Assembly (NCBI GenBank): GCA_019096065.1
Contig: JAGUCH010000003.1
Location: forward strand, 6,572,001-6,636,000
DNA length: 64,000 nucleotides
Reading direction: 5' to 3'
From: Paracyclopina nana
Taxonomy: Eukaryota > Arthropoda > Copepoda > Cyclopoida > Cyclopettidae
Shown in pieces: positions 21,287-35,800 of this stretch (position 1 is the stretch's first letter; the number at the start of each line of letters is the position of its first letter). Below the pieces are notes generated by a model. That model was not told where the DNA came from. It saw only the letters and a list, made by a program, of their open reading frames with translations, and made no database searches. Both the position numbers and the translations under genes were made by a program.

Positions 21287-24200
21287 ATCGATATTTGACA
21301 TCATGGTGCTTGACTAATTTGCCTGAAAAAAATAAATTATTTGCACTTTTAAATGAATATGTCTTCATGACAATTTAAAGGACAATTTTGAGCAATTAGG
21401 GTACAAAATATTTAACAAATGATTCTCAGCTGAAAAGGCTGAACACAATAATAACAATGGTCCATTTATCACTACCGAAAGAACTAATTGCATTTCTTAC
21501 TTTTGTGCTGAGGAATCAGTTTTTTACCTCCCCTTTAGACGGGATGTGTCTTCTATAACACGCTGCATCTCTTGGTGGAACGTTCTGTACGCAGAATGTG
21601 ATGACTCATGCTGTACTTAAGATGGAACTTATAAGTAAATGGATCATTAAGCTTAGCATGATACTAGAAGCGCGGCTCGTTTCAGTAGCAATTTAAAAAG
21701 CACTTTTCTATTTTGGAAAAGAGGCACGTTTTGCTGCTGCTGCTGCTTCTGCTGTTGCGGTGTATAAATCAATTTTTATTTCCCCTCCACCTTTTCAAGT
21801 GAAAGGGCAAAGTGACGATTAGAGCTTTGAAAAAAACAGCCATTTTGTGGTTAGTGTCTGCCAAAACTGCAGAGTTTTGGCCACTGGCATACAGCAACTT
21901 GAAATTAGGAAACTACAATCTGAATGGCCTTTTTGCTGAACCTGCGTGGTAGACAACAAATCTTTTTGACATGCTTAATCTTAATCTAAATTATTCCCAC
22001 TAGACTGCGCTGCAAGTTAATATTTTGTGCTGCAGTCTTTTTGTGCTTGGTCGTTCTCCATTGTGCAGCTCGCGCGCAGTAATAATAAAAACAATTGTAA
22101 CATCAGTCATAATCAATTATTCTCGCGTGCAGAGGAACAATAGAACTCGAGGCCGTTGTCATCTGCATAGCACGGAGTGCAGATGAGAAGGGCCTTGGAT
22201 ATTGGAAGCTCATTAAAAATTGCTGGAAGTAATGGCCGTAATGCTATAATAAATCCCTCGCATAATCTTGCAGAGGCGCATTCGTCACAGCTATAAATTA
22301 TGCCAAAGCAAACATTTCACGCAAAAAATAAGTACCAGCAGTTTCAGAAAATGCTTTATGCAGAAGTACCCATTAAAGGTGAACCGCACTACTGTTGCTT
22401 CAAATAAAAGGAGACGGTCATAATTGAGGAAAATAGCGAGCTGAACAAAGGAAATTGCTTTTTTTCAAAATCCACCACTGAAAAAGAGGGTAAAGCAGAT
22501 TTTGAGCTCAGATGGAATTTTAAATTGGGCCTGCTATTTTTAAAGGCGCACAAAAAGAACTAAAAGCCTCATTTATGGGCATTTTACCTCAATGTAGTAG
22601 TGATCCTGGCTTGAAGGGCGTGAGCATCTGAATAGCACTCTTGTGAAGCCTTTAAAATATAAGTTATGTGACGTTGGCAATTGTTTGGGGAAGCTTTAAT
22701 CGCTCAATCTTTTTTATGGCCCCTCATGCAAACTTAGCAGGATAAAAATGCTGACAATGCCATGCTCGCACACAAATACTACATGCCATTTTTTGCCCAT
22801 TAGTAGAAAAACAATGTTATATAATAGCATTCCACAAATGGGCATTTTGGAGTGTGTTTTTCCATTTGAGCATTTTCCTTTCAAAATATTGAAAGCTTTT
22901 ACTGCTGCTGTGGAAAGGAGGAGGATTAGTGTATTTTCTTTGAAAGCTTTCAAGAGAGATGAAAAGGGCTTCGTCGTCAGATCAGTTTATTTTTCGGATT
23001 ACTCAGGATTCCCATTCAACATGCAAATAAACTTGCTGGCTGGCAGATTAGTAGCAGGCAATTCATACATCCAGAATGCAAATGAACCGACAAAGATGCA
23101 TGCTTATTATCATTGTGGTCCACAAAGTACTAGTACTATAATACGAAATAAGCAAAGTATTCAGTGTGGCCCATTTGCATGGTTTGGGCTGGTCACCAGA
23201 AATGGCCAAAAGTCCTCAATCGAACGGTCATTTCAGGTGCAAATTTCGGAGATCTGGTTTTGCTCGTTCATTTTTCTAAATGAAATCCAGTTTCTTTTCC
23301 AAGCTCAGAGATAATTGGCAATCAGATATCTTCAAGTTTTGATTTTGATGCGAGGAAATGGCTAATCTCGTGTCAAAACTGTCGGAAACGACAGGCATTT
23401 TTCAGTTTAAAAATAGACGCGACCAGAGCCAAAGTAGTTAGGTACGCTCCATCTCCGCTCCGCTCGATTTATCCTCCCTTTAAGGGCTTCAAATATACCG
23501 TAGTACATTTACAACAATTTCTCACTCAGGGCTTCACATACACATGTCAAAGATTTGCATGATCCTTCAGGTCCATCTTTATTTTTGTTCGCATGAATAT
23601 TGTATTTTGATTGCTTAGATATTTTCCTTATGCCTTATGTATCTGCTTGCTTTTTTTCATTTAAAGGGGCTTGTTAAAGTAGAGCTTTGTGACAACTTTT
23701 TAAAGTGCTTTTAGCGAAAAGCTCCTTTCAACATATTCGTCCGCATTTTCCTCGTTCCGTATCTGTGACTAAAAAGATTAAAAAGTATACATTTTCCAAG
23801 CTTTCACAGTTCTTGCGAAGACACACTTGAAATACCTCTCGTGAGACAATGCCTGTCCATACCCTAAGTGAGTGGAAATGGCCAGGATTTTTACATAATC
23901 AGGTCAGTCCAGGCAAAAATGTGTCCAATTCAATTTTGTGAAATTGCATGGACAGCCAATTTTAGAATTGTGCCTCCTGTCAATTTGGCATGAAGCAATT
24001 TCCCCTCTCTTTTTCTGACCTGAATAAGCAATTTTGGTGGCGGGGAAAAAATAAAAATTTTGGCTGGCCCTCCTCAAATATTTCATATTTTGCTTCTCCT
24101 CAAGCTCGTATTTGGCATTTTTTCTCGAAAATGTGGCATAGCTACGATACTACGTACTACCACTATATTTGACCAGACGAACCAAGAGCAGCAAAAACTG

Positions 24201-25439
24201 GCTACAAATTCCAGCTGTTTGTTTTTATGGTTATGCAGTAAAATTTGAATGCACAATTAGGAATATGACCCATTTTATACAATGTTGTAGAAGAAGTTGT
24301 AGCACAATAATAAAAGAGCAGCAGGGTCCACTCAAAATTTGCTCTGTCAGTTGAGCTGCCATGATTTGTTGCCATTTTGCTCACTGTTGAAAGTCTGAAA
24401 AATGAGCTTTTTATTTCATTTGTCTCGAGGGCCAAGAGTTTCAAGATGGGGAAAATTGGCAAGCCTTGAAAAGCTCAGTCTCATTTTCTGCACCAGCAAA
24501 TTCGGTGATCCCCTTCGACAGCTCGTGGCCCTTGGGGGGAAATGAAATGGGGACAAGGCACGGATGGATGAGCCATTTCACAACTCACATCTCCTTTGTG
24601 TCCTTTGAGACCCATTGACAATGAATGCAGCCTCTGAAATTCTTCGCGGGTGGTGTCAGCTACCACCACCAATCAATAAAAAGTTGCCGAATTCACACAA
24701 AGTAGAAGTATCCTTACAGAATACCAAAATGGAGCCCGTCATAGTATATATTCTAACTTTGAAGTCGTACAACAGCAGCCATCCAATTTTCCTCAATGTA
24801 GCCTATTTAATGGTAAACTCCAATTACCACAAAAATAGATCCTTTGTTCTGGCAGGTTTTGAATTAATCAAATCATAGTCGAATCAGGCTGGAATAAAAG
24901 TCAAAAAAACCGAGTTGAAAATGGACTTCTTCATGGGAATTGTGATATAATAAAAGAGTGCTGAGCTGTGGAGAGAGATAGAGAGGAGAAGTAGTAGTAA
25001 AAAGAAAATTAGATTAGTTGAGGATTACCCTAGAGACAATTCTTTTATCTCTCCTGTTACTACAGCCATTAAGAGGTCCTTGGATTTTGAGACTTTTTCC
25101 CTACTTACAAGAAAGAAAAGTGCCTTGTGTAATCCAATATTAGTTCGCTTTTTGTACCCTGCAGAATGTGGGGAATTTTCATTTGGAGCTTGCTTGCATG
25201 AATTACCAGATATTTTGAATAATGTTTTTGAGTGGAGGGTCTTACATTCTTATTGGAATCTATTATTAACAACACAAAAAGCTCATCCTACTACTTCCAT
25301 ATTTTCCAAGTGGATGGATGATTAAGGAGATTAATTCACATCTGTGAACCACTTTGCCCTTTTGCCACAACGAAAATGTAATCCCTCGAAAAAATCCTCC
25401 CTGCTTTTAAAAGAATAAAATAAAATTCCGCTCAAAAGT
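21287..25439. other. Non-coding stretch upstream of the VDCSVEYEL gene
   Basis: AT-rich, with a CTG-type triplet run near 21731. A 188-codon frame at 22748-23314 has ordinary composition but no domain, splice context or promoter, and I do not call it a gene. Nothing else recognised. Confidence 0.5.
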
Positions 25440-25484
25440 TAGTTATGTAGTAGGCCTATAGTGAGTTGCACGGTTGGCTTTACT

Positions 25485-25704
25485 ACGTTGCGCGCGCGCC
25501 TCGAGAAGCGCGCGCGCGTCAGCTGATTTTTGCCGGGGAAAAACTGCATGGGTTCTACGCGGCGTTCGCCAACAGCAAGAGCTGGTCTAGCTAAGTAAGG
25601 GCGTGTGAGCTCAGTTGGGTGTGAGACACCGCGCTGTCAGCATCAAAAAAGAGTAAACAAATCCTTTTCATGTCTGTTCAGAGCCGGCCGCGCTTCAGCT
25701 AAGC
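25485..25704 (+). promoter_or_regulatory. CG-repeat promoter and initiator of the VDCSVEYEL gene
   Basis: Two runs of alternating CG (GCGCGCGCGCC and AGCGCGCGCGCG, about 25490-25518) surround CTCGAG. About 100 bases on is an arthropod-type initiator TCAGTT at 25611-25616. The coding start ATG at 25705 has A at -3 and G at +4. No TATA box is seen. The transcription start is inferred from the motif only. Confidence 0.55.
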
Positions 25705-28700
25705 ATGGTCACAGTCATGCCCCCTTCAGGGGGAGTGGCCTTTTTCCCATACGCGGCCACGCCTCCCCCCTTTTACCCTGCTGAGAAGATGGCCTCCTAC
25801 TTCTTCTCAGCAGCTGCTCAGAAGAAAAAACTGCTGAGCAAGGCTGTGAACAACAACAACAAAGTGATTTTGCCCCCTGCTCCTGCTTCTTCTTCTTCGA
25901 TGGCTCCCGCTGCATTAACCAGGGTGGCTTCTTCAGCTGGAGGCGCTCCAGTGCTGAGAAATCAAAAGAGGGTAGAGCCTGCACTGCTGAGACCCTTGTT
26001 TGTCGACTGCTCAGTGGAGTACGAGTTGCCCATGGTGCCGAAAATTCCTGCTGACAGCGAGCCCTTACTTGTGATTCATCCTGGATGGCAACAGAAGCGA
26101 AGAATAACGCGCTCAGCAATGGTTCAGCAACGCCAATACTACTGCTCCGAGTGCCCGAGCTCAGCAGTAGCCGCTCCTCCACCTGCTCAGCAGCAGCAGC
26201 CAGCATCAAGGAAGAGGCCACTGCAAGAATCATCTGTTGTAGCATCATACCCTTATCCCTGCTGCTATGAGCAAATTCAGCCTCAAGGTATTATACACTT
26301 TTTTTCAAAAACTAGTTTCGTCTATCTCTAATGTTGTATTTGGCAGTGGCATAGCAAAAATTCCTCAATGGTGGGTGTCAGTTTCTTCCCTCATTCTCTC
26401 AAGTTTTCATTTTTCCTTTGGGCCAAAATCTGGGTGCAAATTTTCCAAAAGGTCCTTTGTTGCCTCGGGGATATTAGAGTTCGGCTACCCCGCTGTGCTC
26501 CACTGGGGGGCAATGAGACCTGCGGTCTAATTGAAGGGCAATTCAGAAAAAAGTTTTCTGAACCAGAAACCTCCTAATTACAGTCGAAATGGGGCCATTA
26601 TAACTAGAGTGTTTCCTCGGAAGAATTGTGTAGTTTTGCCATGCCTCTTCGTCTCTTTTTTTGCCCATATCCTGCTACGTGCACCTAGAAATGCTTAAGC
26701 TCTGCATTTGCTCCTTCTTTGATCAGCCAGTTTTTTTCCCTATCTCAATTCAAAGATCAATTCAGCTATTCAATTCTAGTGGAGCTTTGAGCACTTTTGG
26801 CAATGCTTCTTCTTTTGAGAGTCAAATTATACAAGAAGGAGACTTCAAAGGGAATTTTACTCGTTGGGGGGCGGGTGTATAAGCAGCTATTGCGTGCCAA
26901 TGGCATTTATTTCTCTATTCAAGTTCAAAAGCTGGGCGCATTGGAATTATGGCCCCATTCAAAAGTTCACCAAGCTCAGCTGGAAGTCAGGTTGGCTTAA
27001 AAAGAGTTTATGGCCCTAATTGCAGGGCTATAATGTTCAAAATGTAACTTTATGTGTGTGCGTCATTACTCAAAAAAACTGCATTGAGTTTCTCACATAT
27101 ACTGCGTTGTATGCTTTTTCATGAAATCCACGGAAATTAGCTACTTTTTTTCGAAGCCAACTCCCCTTGTTTCCACTTCAAATAGACGAACGTCAGGAGC
27201 AAAAAAGGAAGTAATCTCATCATCTCCTGTAATGTTTGTAAACCAAACATAGTTGAAGCTTCTCAATTATTCCTTCAATGTTTGGAGAGCTTGGAAGAGT
27301 GATGACAGACCATACAGCTGTAGGGAAAATAGCACTACTATAATTGTTTATTTTTCCCCCTCAAAATTCCGAGCTGGTTTGTAATTCATCTTTCAGTTGC
27401 AGCGGCTACTCCTCAAAAGTGGGGAAATGCATTGCAATTTTCTTTCGAGGGGAAAGTGTCAGCTAAAAAAGGTGACACTATAAAGTATTTTCCTCGCTCT
27501 CTCCATTAAGGCTTGGATCATCTGCCCGTAATTCAGGCGATATTATCAGCGTTACGTCAGCTTCAATTTGTTATTAAGGGGTGAATTATAGTTGATCATC
27601 TGCTGACCATAATACAAGGTGAATTATCAGCATAGCAACTTTTAAATTGCAATTCACCAAACCTCTAAAGCTGATTTTAGCTATTTTGATGACTTTTTAA
27701 GAAAGAAAAGATGGGTTTTTCCATAATTATAATTGCGCATAGAATGCTGCCTAATTTGCAAGAAAGAATTTTAGCAAAAAAGCTCAATATTAAACCAACA
27801 AAAAGCGCAGTAAAATTACCAGGTGACACATGTTATGCTTGTTATTGCGGTCGATGTTACGGCGCTCATAATTGAAGCTGAATTACGAGATGATCAGGGC
27901 CTAAGTCTTTCATGCTATACACATTTATTCCTGGGAGGAACATTAAAGGCTGGCTAAATGGGCTGTGAAAGCGATTTGCAGACGTTGCTACTGGCTAATT
28001 TTCTTTTCCTACAACATTTAGAGAGGATGGAACATTACCAGACCCCTAATGGCCTTCACAGCCAAAAAATAGTATGATAATAGTATTTGATTCTGCCCCC
28101 CAAAATTCCAGATAGCGCTCCAGATGTTAGTGTAGTGCACAGGATCCATATTCATGGATCTAAAGTGCATGCTAGGGATAATTTAGGAAACTTTTACACA
28201 GTTCCCTGATAGCAATGCGAATCCACTATTTGATTATTTCTCAGCACGCTGACACGTCAAAGCCAGAATATAATTATCTGTTTCGTATGCCGCTATAGCT
28301 TTCTGCTGCGCTGCATTTGACGGATACTCATTTGTATTCACAAGTATTAACAAACAACAACTTTGACTGCATCCTCCGTCTCCTCGTTTTTCCAATTGTC
28401 ACTCATTATTCGAAAAGCAAACTCTATAGCATTCATTACAGGAAGAATGCAGCTTTGCTCGCTCAACATTGCATTGTTGGGCGCCAGCTTCTTTTTGCAA
28501 TTGTCAACATATGCACACACCCTTTATTGCGAACGCGAATCTGAAAACACGCTCTGGCTCCCATATGGCTCAAGTTGGGACTGAATGTCATCTCAATGAC
28601 CCTCGTTCATATTGAAAAGCCTGCCCCTTTTATTCCATAAACTTTTTTCTCAGCCTCTCAGCTGACTTTGTTTCAAATTCAAAATTCCCATTATTTGCTG

Positions 28701-29848
28701 CGCTTATCAAATTTTTTTGCCAAGATGGGGAGGCTTTGTTGGATTTTTTCAACCGTGTGGATATGTGTCTATACACCAAACATGTACATTGGAAACTTTT
28801 GCTTGGAGCAAAGTTTGATTGGATTTGCCATTGCTGAAAAATGACAGCAGCATGCTTCGCTTGTGCATAGTAGGAAGCGTAAGCGGGGAACATAACGAAG
28901 TCCATAGAGACTCGAATGTGAGTGTGCAGCAGCAGCTCGCTTCAGATCTCTATATATGTGAAAATATAAGATAGGAAGCGGGTCCCCGTTTTCGAATTCC
29001 ACCACCGCCATACACTCACGCACATATATACGAACGTAGAGCAGCCGCCGCAAATGAGGATGGAAAAGTTTCGTCGTGCCCAAGGGATTATTTAGCTCTG
29101 CCAGCCAATTAACGTTAATGTAATGAACGCTATTGAGAGTTCAGATGACACAAGTTTGCTTTTTGGCGCAGTATGTTGCACAATTGCCGCAGAACGACTG
29201 CGCTAGCTGCAGTTGTTGTCCTACCGCCATTCTTTCCAATTACAGAGCCTTTCTACGTGTGAATACACAGTGCAGTCGTAATAATATGTGTGTCCATTTT
29301 ACCTTCCAGATTTCGTCAACAGACCTAGTTCATCAACTGCCAAGAGGGCCAGGCTGAGCTCAGCTGATCAATACCCCACAATTTGTACTGAGAGGGGCTG
29401 TCAACTGCAACAGCAGCAGCAGCAGCAACATATGGCTTTGATTCAACAACAACAACAATACATGCTTAGGCAGAGCCAGTGGCAGCATGGATGCCCTCTG
29501 CCCCTGCCTGCCCCACCTGCCCCAATGTCCACAAGGTTTTTCCAGCCCCCTGCCCTCTCAGGGGCTGGGTTGTACCCACACAACTGGCACCCCGCCTACT
29601 TTTGCCCCCCTTCAGCTGTTCAGATCCAAAGACAACAACAGCAATGGGTGGCTGCTCAACAGCTGCAGCAGCAACAACAGCAGCAGCAGCAACAGCAGCA
29701 GCAAATGTTTGTAAACAACAACAATCACCCTTGTGTCAAGTGCAGTGAGGGCAAATGTTCCTTATTTAGTGGCGGCCAACAACCGTTCAACAACAACAAC
29801 AACAATAACAACAGCGCCACAACAACAGTCAGATACAGATCTGTGTAA
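25705..29848 (+). CDS. Two-exon gene for a polyQ/polyN protein with VDCSVEYEL motif
   Basis: Exon 1 is 25705-26287 (donor AAG|GTATTA) and exon 2 is 29310-29848 (acceptor TTCCAG|ATTT). The phases join in frame to give 373 residues and a stop. I do not recognise the family. The N-terminal part is Ala/Pro/Ser-rich. Near residues 97-120 lies the ordered motif PLFVDCSVEYELP followed by PLLVIHPGWQQKRR. Basic stretches (SRKRPLQ, TAKRARLSS) suggest a nuclear protein. Exon 2 is low complexity: several polyQ runs and polyN runs near the C-terminus, with one CVKCSEGKC pair. The same motif occurs in the gene starting at 63338, so the two are paralogues. The intron is 3.0 kb and contains the second 392-bp MITE. 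A possible poly(A) signal AATAAA is at 30441-30446. Confidence 0.85.
26288..29309 (+). other. Intron of the VDCSVEYEL gene
   Basis: 3022 bases, GT-AG, in phase 1. It carries the 392-bp MITE at 27510-27901. No other gene-like frame inside. Confidence 0.8.
27510..27901 (+). mobile_element. 392-bp MITE, copy 2, TAA duplication, inside an intron
   Basis: Same sequence as copy 1 (16090-16481) in the opposite orientation. TAA flanks it at 27507-27509 and 27902-27904. TTA and TAA are the two forms of the PIF/Harbinger TWA target. Confidence 0.88.
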
Positions 29849-32800
29849 AGAAAAATGAGCTTGCTGCTGTATTTGTTATGTAAACAAAATTATTCATGAA
29901 TTGGCTTTTTGGCCCAAGGGTCACTACATAAAATATCTGTGATGAAAAAAATTTCTCAAGAAGAACAACCAGTAAAAATGTGTAGTTTTCGTGGTTGCCC
30001 CCTCCCTCCTCCCTTCCTTTTTAATTATCATATTATTGATTTATGATTCTGTACCAAAAATTCGATGATTGACCCTCAGACTAAATGTGCTGTGATTCTT
30101 ATTATACTTTGAGTTTTCCATTGACAGGGAGCTTTTTGAATCCAAGGCTCTTCATCGCATGCTCAAGCCTTGACTTGGACCGCGCTGATAGAAAAGTACC
30201 TTAACTTAAGTAAGTTATTGCCTCAAAGGTCTCCTTTTTAGGGGAGCTCTCCTTTGAACGTTTTAACTTCTGTCAGCTCTGTTTGAGTCACGGTATTTGT
30301 ATGCGGTATTGAGCCTCCAATTGTAACGAAGCTATTGATGTCATATCAAAACAATGTTGTTAAATCTACCACTCCTAGCTTCCTAATCAAAACTACTACT
30401 ATTTTCATGATCATTTGAGCATTACGGCACCTATGAAGAAAATAAAGAGACCAAAGCCTTTAAAACAAGACTTAGCAACTGCTATTATTGTTCATCATTG
30501 CCAAGCCTTTACGAGCACCACCAGTTAATTTATCATCGCGGCAGTGATACACATATCTAGAAGTTTTTGCATCTCCTCTCGCTATTTCCTGCAAGATTAA
30601 TCCCATTTGGCAAGATAAATGAGATGTGAGACTTCTTAATGGCCAAATTGGCTACAGTGCATTTATTATTCCACGCCTTTCATTACTCACTGCATAGTAA
30701 AGTTATGCTGAAAAGCTATTCTGATGTAGGTTTTTTTCGTGGGGAAAGTAAGCGTCCTGGGGTGTAAAGTTATTTCCTGATTTTAACCATGCTGCATGTG
30801 GGGTGTCCATATCTCTCTGAATTGCCACCTGCTGAGCTCATGCTGACCTCAAATTCCTGGCCAACTGAGATGAATTCATTTTAAATTGGAAAGAATTTCC
30901 TGGAAAAAAGTAATTTTCAAAGGATCTCCATGCAGAAAGCTCGAGGGCTTTTTTGCTGAGTGGGCTCAACATGCAGACTCATTTAGCAAAAATATTCCCA
31001 CTGTTTTAGCCAAAGTGATGAGGCAAGGTTCTATTATTAACAATGAGTCACTTGTGATCAGCAGGCATGGGCGTTGTCATTTCTGATTGCCGCAGGGTCT
31101 GTCCAAATATTTGCGCTCAGCACTTTACGGGGAAAAGTATTCACCAAAGCACTTCACGCAAAAGTACCACATACGCTGAGAAAACTTCTCGCACGCACAA
31201 AACTGGACTCTTTTCCATGCAAAAGAAAAGGAATAAGCGGAATTTATCCATTCCTTGCACTTAGGGCTATTTACTGAACGTTATCAGGTTTCGCGATACT
31301 TTGTACTCTCCGTAGCTTTGGAGGTTTCGCCGTTTGTCGATTCTTCATTTAACTGTTGACACGTCGTCGTCGGCCATTGTGAATACATTTCCATTCACGT
31401 CAGCTCCAGAATTATTTGGCTAGCCATGCGTTGCAATATGATTAACATTCACACGAGGAATTAGACGAGTTTTCCAGGGACGTTGATGCCACACTTTGTT
31501 GACACCAATTTCTATAATAAGATTTGCTATATTTGCAGCTGTGCGATCAATACGAGGCGGGTATATAAAGCCAAAGCTCGCCTTAAAAACGGACATATGT
31601 CATCATTCCTAAGAACATTCTCAATTTAGCGTTCAGGGCAATAATTTGAGTTGGATAAATATTTCACGTGGATGCGAGCAGGGATTTTTAGTCTTGGAGT
31701 TTCCTTTTTAGAGTCAACTTGAGAAATGATTAACATCGAGTTGTCAGCTTTGGCCAACAGAATTCGGGTCTAATTTGATTTTTCTCTCATAGGTGCGAAA
31801 AACGAATAACAACACATCCAAGCCATAAATCAGGAAGAGGAGTGGAAAAAGTAGTGCTCTTTTCCAACTTTTTATCTGGAATATGTATTACTTTTGCACT
31901 CACTCTGACAGATGGGCGGAGTTGCGAGTCTAACTCGAGGAAAAAATACCAGCCATAATTTCCCTATTTTTTCCGTGGAATAATTTCAACTTCTATCTCC
32001 CTTCGTGTTATGCTTGAGTGCAAAATGCCATTTTTGGCAGGGAATCAATGGATTTATGTGTCGCCCTATCTGGTAATCCAATCAGCAATTACTTCTTTGC
32101 ATGTGCAAGACGAGAGATAGCAGAGAGGCAGAAATTCTGCTGCACAAACGATAGCAGTATTTTGAGGGTCGCCATAAACTGGAGGGTTTTTTCTTGTATT
32201 GTATACAATATAAGTTATGGCATGGCCAGATCTCTTCTTCGTCTTATTCTCCCATTTTACTTTTCTTGCTCCGGATATAGTACGGAGATTGGTATTGCAA
32301 TCAATATTGGATAGGATAATGGAAAACGATTTATTTGGTACGTCAACAATCATCAGAGATTTCCAACCAAAATAATGTCATGAATGCTAACAAAGTATTA
32401 AGGCAAGCGGAGCGGAGCGATCGAGGTGGAGCGCTGTCTCAACCTTATTTAGGGGGGAAGTTATTGACAGATCACCAGCTCTCTACATTGGTATCTCTAG
32501 TCTTGCTTTGAACCAAATTCCAATATTGAGACCGCTCTTAATCTCACTTGAGCCAAAAATCTATATTGGAAATTATTGTGAAAAAGGAGCAGGTTCAATA
32601 ATGGATTTTTGGAATCAGGCCATAAAACAATAGCAGTGGGAGTTGAACAATGCTCATTTCCAAAGTGTTTTGCATATTCTCAAAGGCTCTATTAATGGTC
32701 CATTATGGAGACCATTTGAATTACCCGGGCAAGAATAATGATAGAGCAGCTGAACAATTATTATTTGCATAAGAATGGCCCCAGGATGAGCTAAGTAAAC

Positions 32801-35800
32801 ACTATCCTTACACTTACAAATCGTATTCATTCACCGCGTATGCTTAGCTAAAATACATAGTACATTAGACGAGTGGGCAAAGTATTCCGAAAAATGAGGA
32901 CAAAAATGCAGGGAATTTTTTTTCAAGACCCCAAGAGCACTCAGGTTTCGAGATCATTGGAAAAAGATAAAAGATAGTTCTCGTATTCACCAATCTACTG
33001 CTTCGTATAGTATGAGATCAGCCAAGCTCAATGTGAAGCAAGGATTACTTGAGAGGGAAGAAAAAGTGCTTCTATGTACCTTTTCTCAACTTTCTCCAAC
33101 AACAAAGTACGTGATTGTGTTTTTTGGCCTCAAAAGAATTCACTCAACGCCAGGCTTCTCAGTTTTCCTAATAAACAAGAGTTCTCAGTTTACTCATGAA
33201 CCGTAGCTAAACATTTGAACTTGTTGAAGAAAAACGCCATTGTCCTCCTCCTCCTTCTTCCTGTGGGATAGCATTTTCCACTGAAAATCTGAAGAGGACG
33301 GCAGTTTTGTAAAATTGAGAAGAGCTCGAAAAAGGGTCAGCAGTTCAAGATTCCCCCTCAAGGGAAATGAAAAAATTATGAGTCATAACAAAGATGCTAT
33401 GGTCAAAATGGCCAAAATACAACACACACTTGTCTTCCCAGACAAAAGTCAATTGTTAGGAAATGTATAAAGAGATTTTTTCCGAGGGGAAATGACTGCA
33501 GGACAAGTGTTAACATTCCCAAAATCTTTTGTTGCTGTGGAAAAAAGGAGGCATGCAGGCAAGTTCCGTTTCGGAGCCATTTGGAAATTGTGGCTCAGCA
33601 GAAAAAAATGGAGCCATAACCACAAATGTTTCCTCGAACTGCGCGTCTCTGTCAATGCCAGAACCGTCAAATAATTCTGGGTTTCACTCATAGCCAAGTG
33701 CGTGTGTGTGGCCAAAACTGATCAGGGAGAACAAATTAAGGGTTGGTAGCTCTGGCAGCTCTCAATATAATACAATTTCCATGTTTGCCAGAAACTTGGC
33801 TGGATCTGATACCCGAGGAGCAGATCCATATTACTGTTACAACTGCGAGCGTGTGTTTACTTTTGCATGCCTAATGCATTTCCAAGGATAGCAGATGTAT
33901 TTTTATCTAAAAGGCTAGCTGCTGTTGTTGGAAAAAAGGCTGAGCTAGAGAGATCAGAATGTAGCTAATGGCCATATGAAAAGGCACTCAGCTTTGCCAG
34001 CCAGCTCAATTTCCTCATTTATACTTTTCCTTCAGCTTAAGTTATTAGTATATATGCTGTAACAGGAAATTACGAGGGAGCTCGTATTACTTACTCACTG
34101 CTAGAAAATAGTACTGCCTCGGGGCCCTTTCAGCTTCTTCGGTGTTTATATCATATGCCACTATATAGACGCGAGTCTTTGATCAGTTTCCTGTGAAATT
34201 GGTTCACTTAAGATGCTGAGCACAAAAAGGAGCCTCTGCGAGCTGCTGGTTTGAAAAGGAGATAGATTATCAGGTTCGGTTTATCTCTTTGTTGTTAGAG
34301 CACGATGCCAAGTCGATTTTGTAGATCCGGATCATTGATGGATCCCTGTTTTTCTTCTCCTTTTTGAAGGGTATTTACGGCACAACAAGAGGGATAAAAG
34401 GGGGTGGAGTCTGCCCAAAACAGATTAACCATTCTCCCAGCTTGGCTCAAGACCAAAAACAGAATCACGATAATGGCCCAAAAGTGCTGCTTAAAATTGC
34501 TCGAATGCATTGCTAATACAATGCAAACTGCCCTTGTAAGAAAAGTTATCAGCCTTCGCTGTTTCTTTTCAAGAATCCTCTATTTTTGGCATTAAACACC
34601 TATACAGCAATGAGAATCTACAGTGGGAGACAGGCTGACATTTGCAAAACAAATGGTAGCTGAAATGAATTAGAATTGTGGTGGTGCAAAAAGCTAAACA
34701 CTTTTCCTGTTTTAATTGCATTTCGTGCCAAGCATTTTTTCAGAGGAAATGAATAATTTGAAAAATTATATTGTGAGAGAGGAGCTTAAAAGGCTGCCAA
34801 GACGTGACGAATGTGTAATGGCTTCGAGGGCACGTTCCCAACCAAGAGCAGCAAAAAATGCATCATTTCATTAAAAAATAACGCGTAATGAGTCAGCAAA
34901 TCTGCATTGATGGGCCATTGCTTGAAAACTGCAATGATATAAAGGGGATCACTAACAAGCTCTAAAACTGTTTGATGATCAAACTGAGCACAGCTGTGTG
35001 TTGTTCTTGCACAAAAGATGAGTTTTTAAGGAAAATGTTCGACAACAATGGCCACATTTGTTTGCTTTGTTGTGTGTCACATCTTGCTTAAAATGCAGCC
35101 TGCTCATAGCTCAAAGGCTCGCTCCATCCACCGAAAGTTAAGAATTTATGCAATTAGGAGATCGCTCACAATCAGCGGAATAGCCCATCTGTTTTTGCAA
35201 AGTGTTATGAGTCATTTTTCGAAGAAAAGACAACATCTCGATTCCCGATTATTGGACCTGCGTTGCATGTAATAAGCCGAAAAAACTTTCCCCTTTTACG
35301 ACGTAACTTGCTGCAGAACGGTGTAGTAGCAGCATAATAGTCTACACCGAAGAAAGGGACAATTGTTCACCTTTTTTCTGAAGAAGAATGGAATCTCTTT
35401 CAAAGACCCCCATCCCACCTGGTCATCTGGCAATCAAGATGTCCCCATTCTTTTTGACAAAAAATACTCTTGTCAAAAGAGTCACGTAATATTTAGCAGG
35501 TGTAAAGGTCTAGAACAAATGGACGTTGGAAAGAAAGAAAAAATCACTCAGATTGGGAGGGTTTTTTTGGGAGTTTTCAGCTCTGTTTGTTTTCCCATTT
35601 CAATGATTTTTATCAATTTTTTCACTGTTTATTTTCACTCAAGTGTTGTGTGGACAAACAGATGAGGTTTTGCAAGCTTTTGAGTAGACTCCTAGGAAAA
35701 AAGTGTGTGCACGTCTTCCTTATAGTTGATCAGGGTAGATGACCACACCCTGCAGAAACCCTCTTATTTCTGCTGGGATAATCATCTCTTTTTTGCTCGG

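Noticed and set aside
22748-23314. 188-codon plus-strand frame
   Set aside because: No domain, no splice sites of note, no promoter, and ordinary AT-rich composition with many Phe/Ser/Ile codons. Likely chance.
25715-26248. 177-codon minus-strand frame
   Set aside because: Lies opposite exon 1 of the VDCSVEYEL gene and arises from its Ala/Ser/Gln-rich codons.
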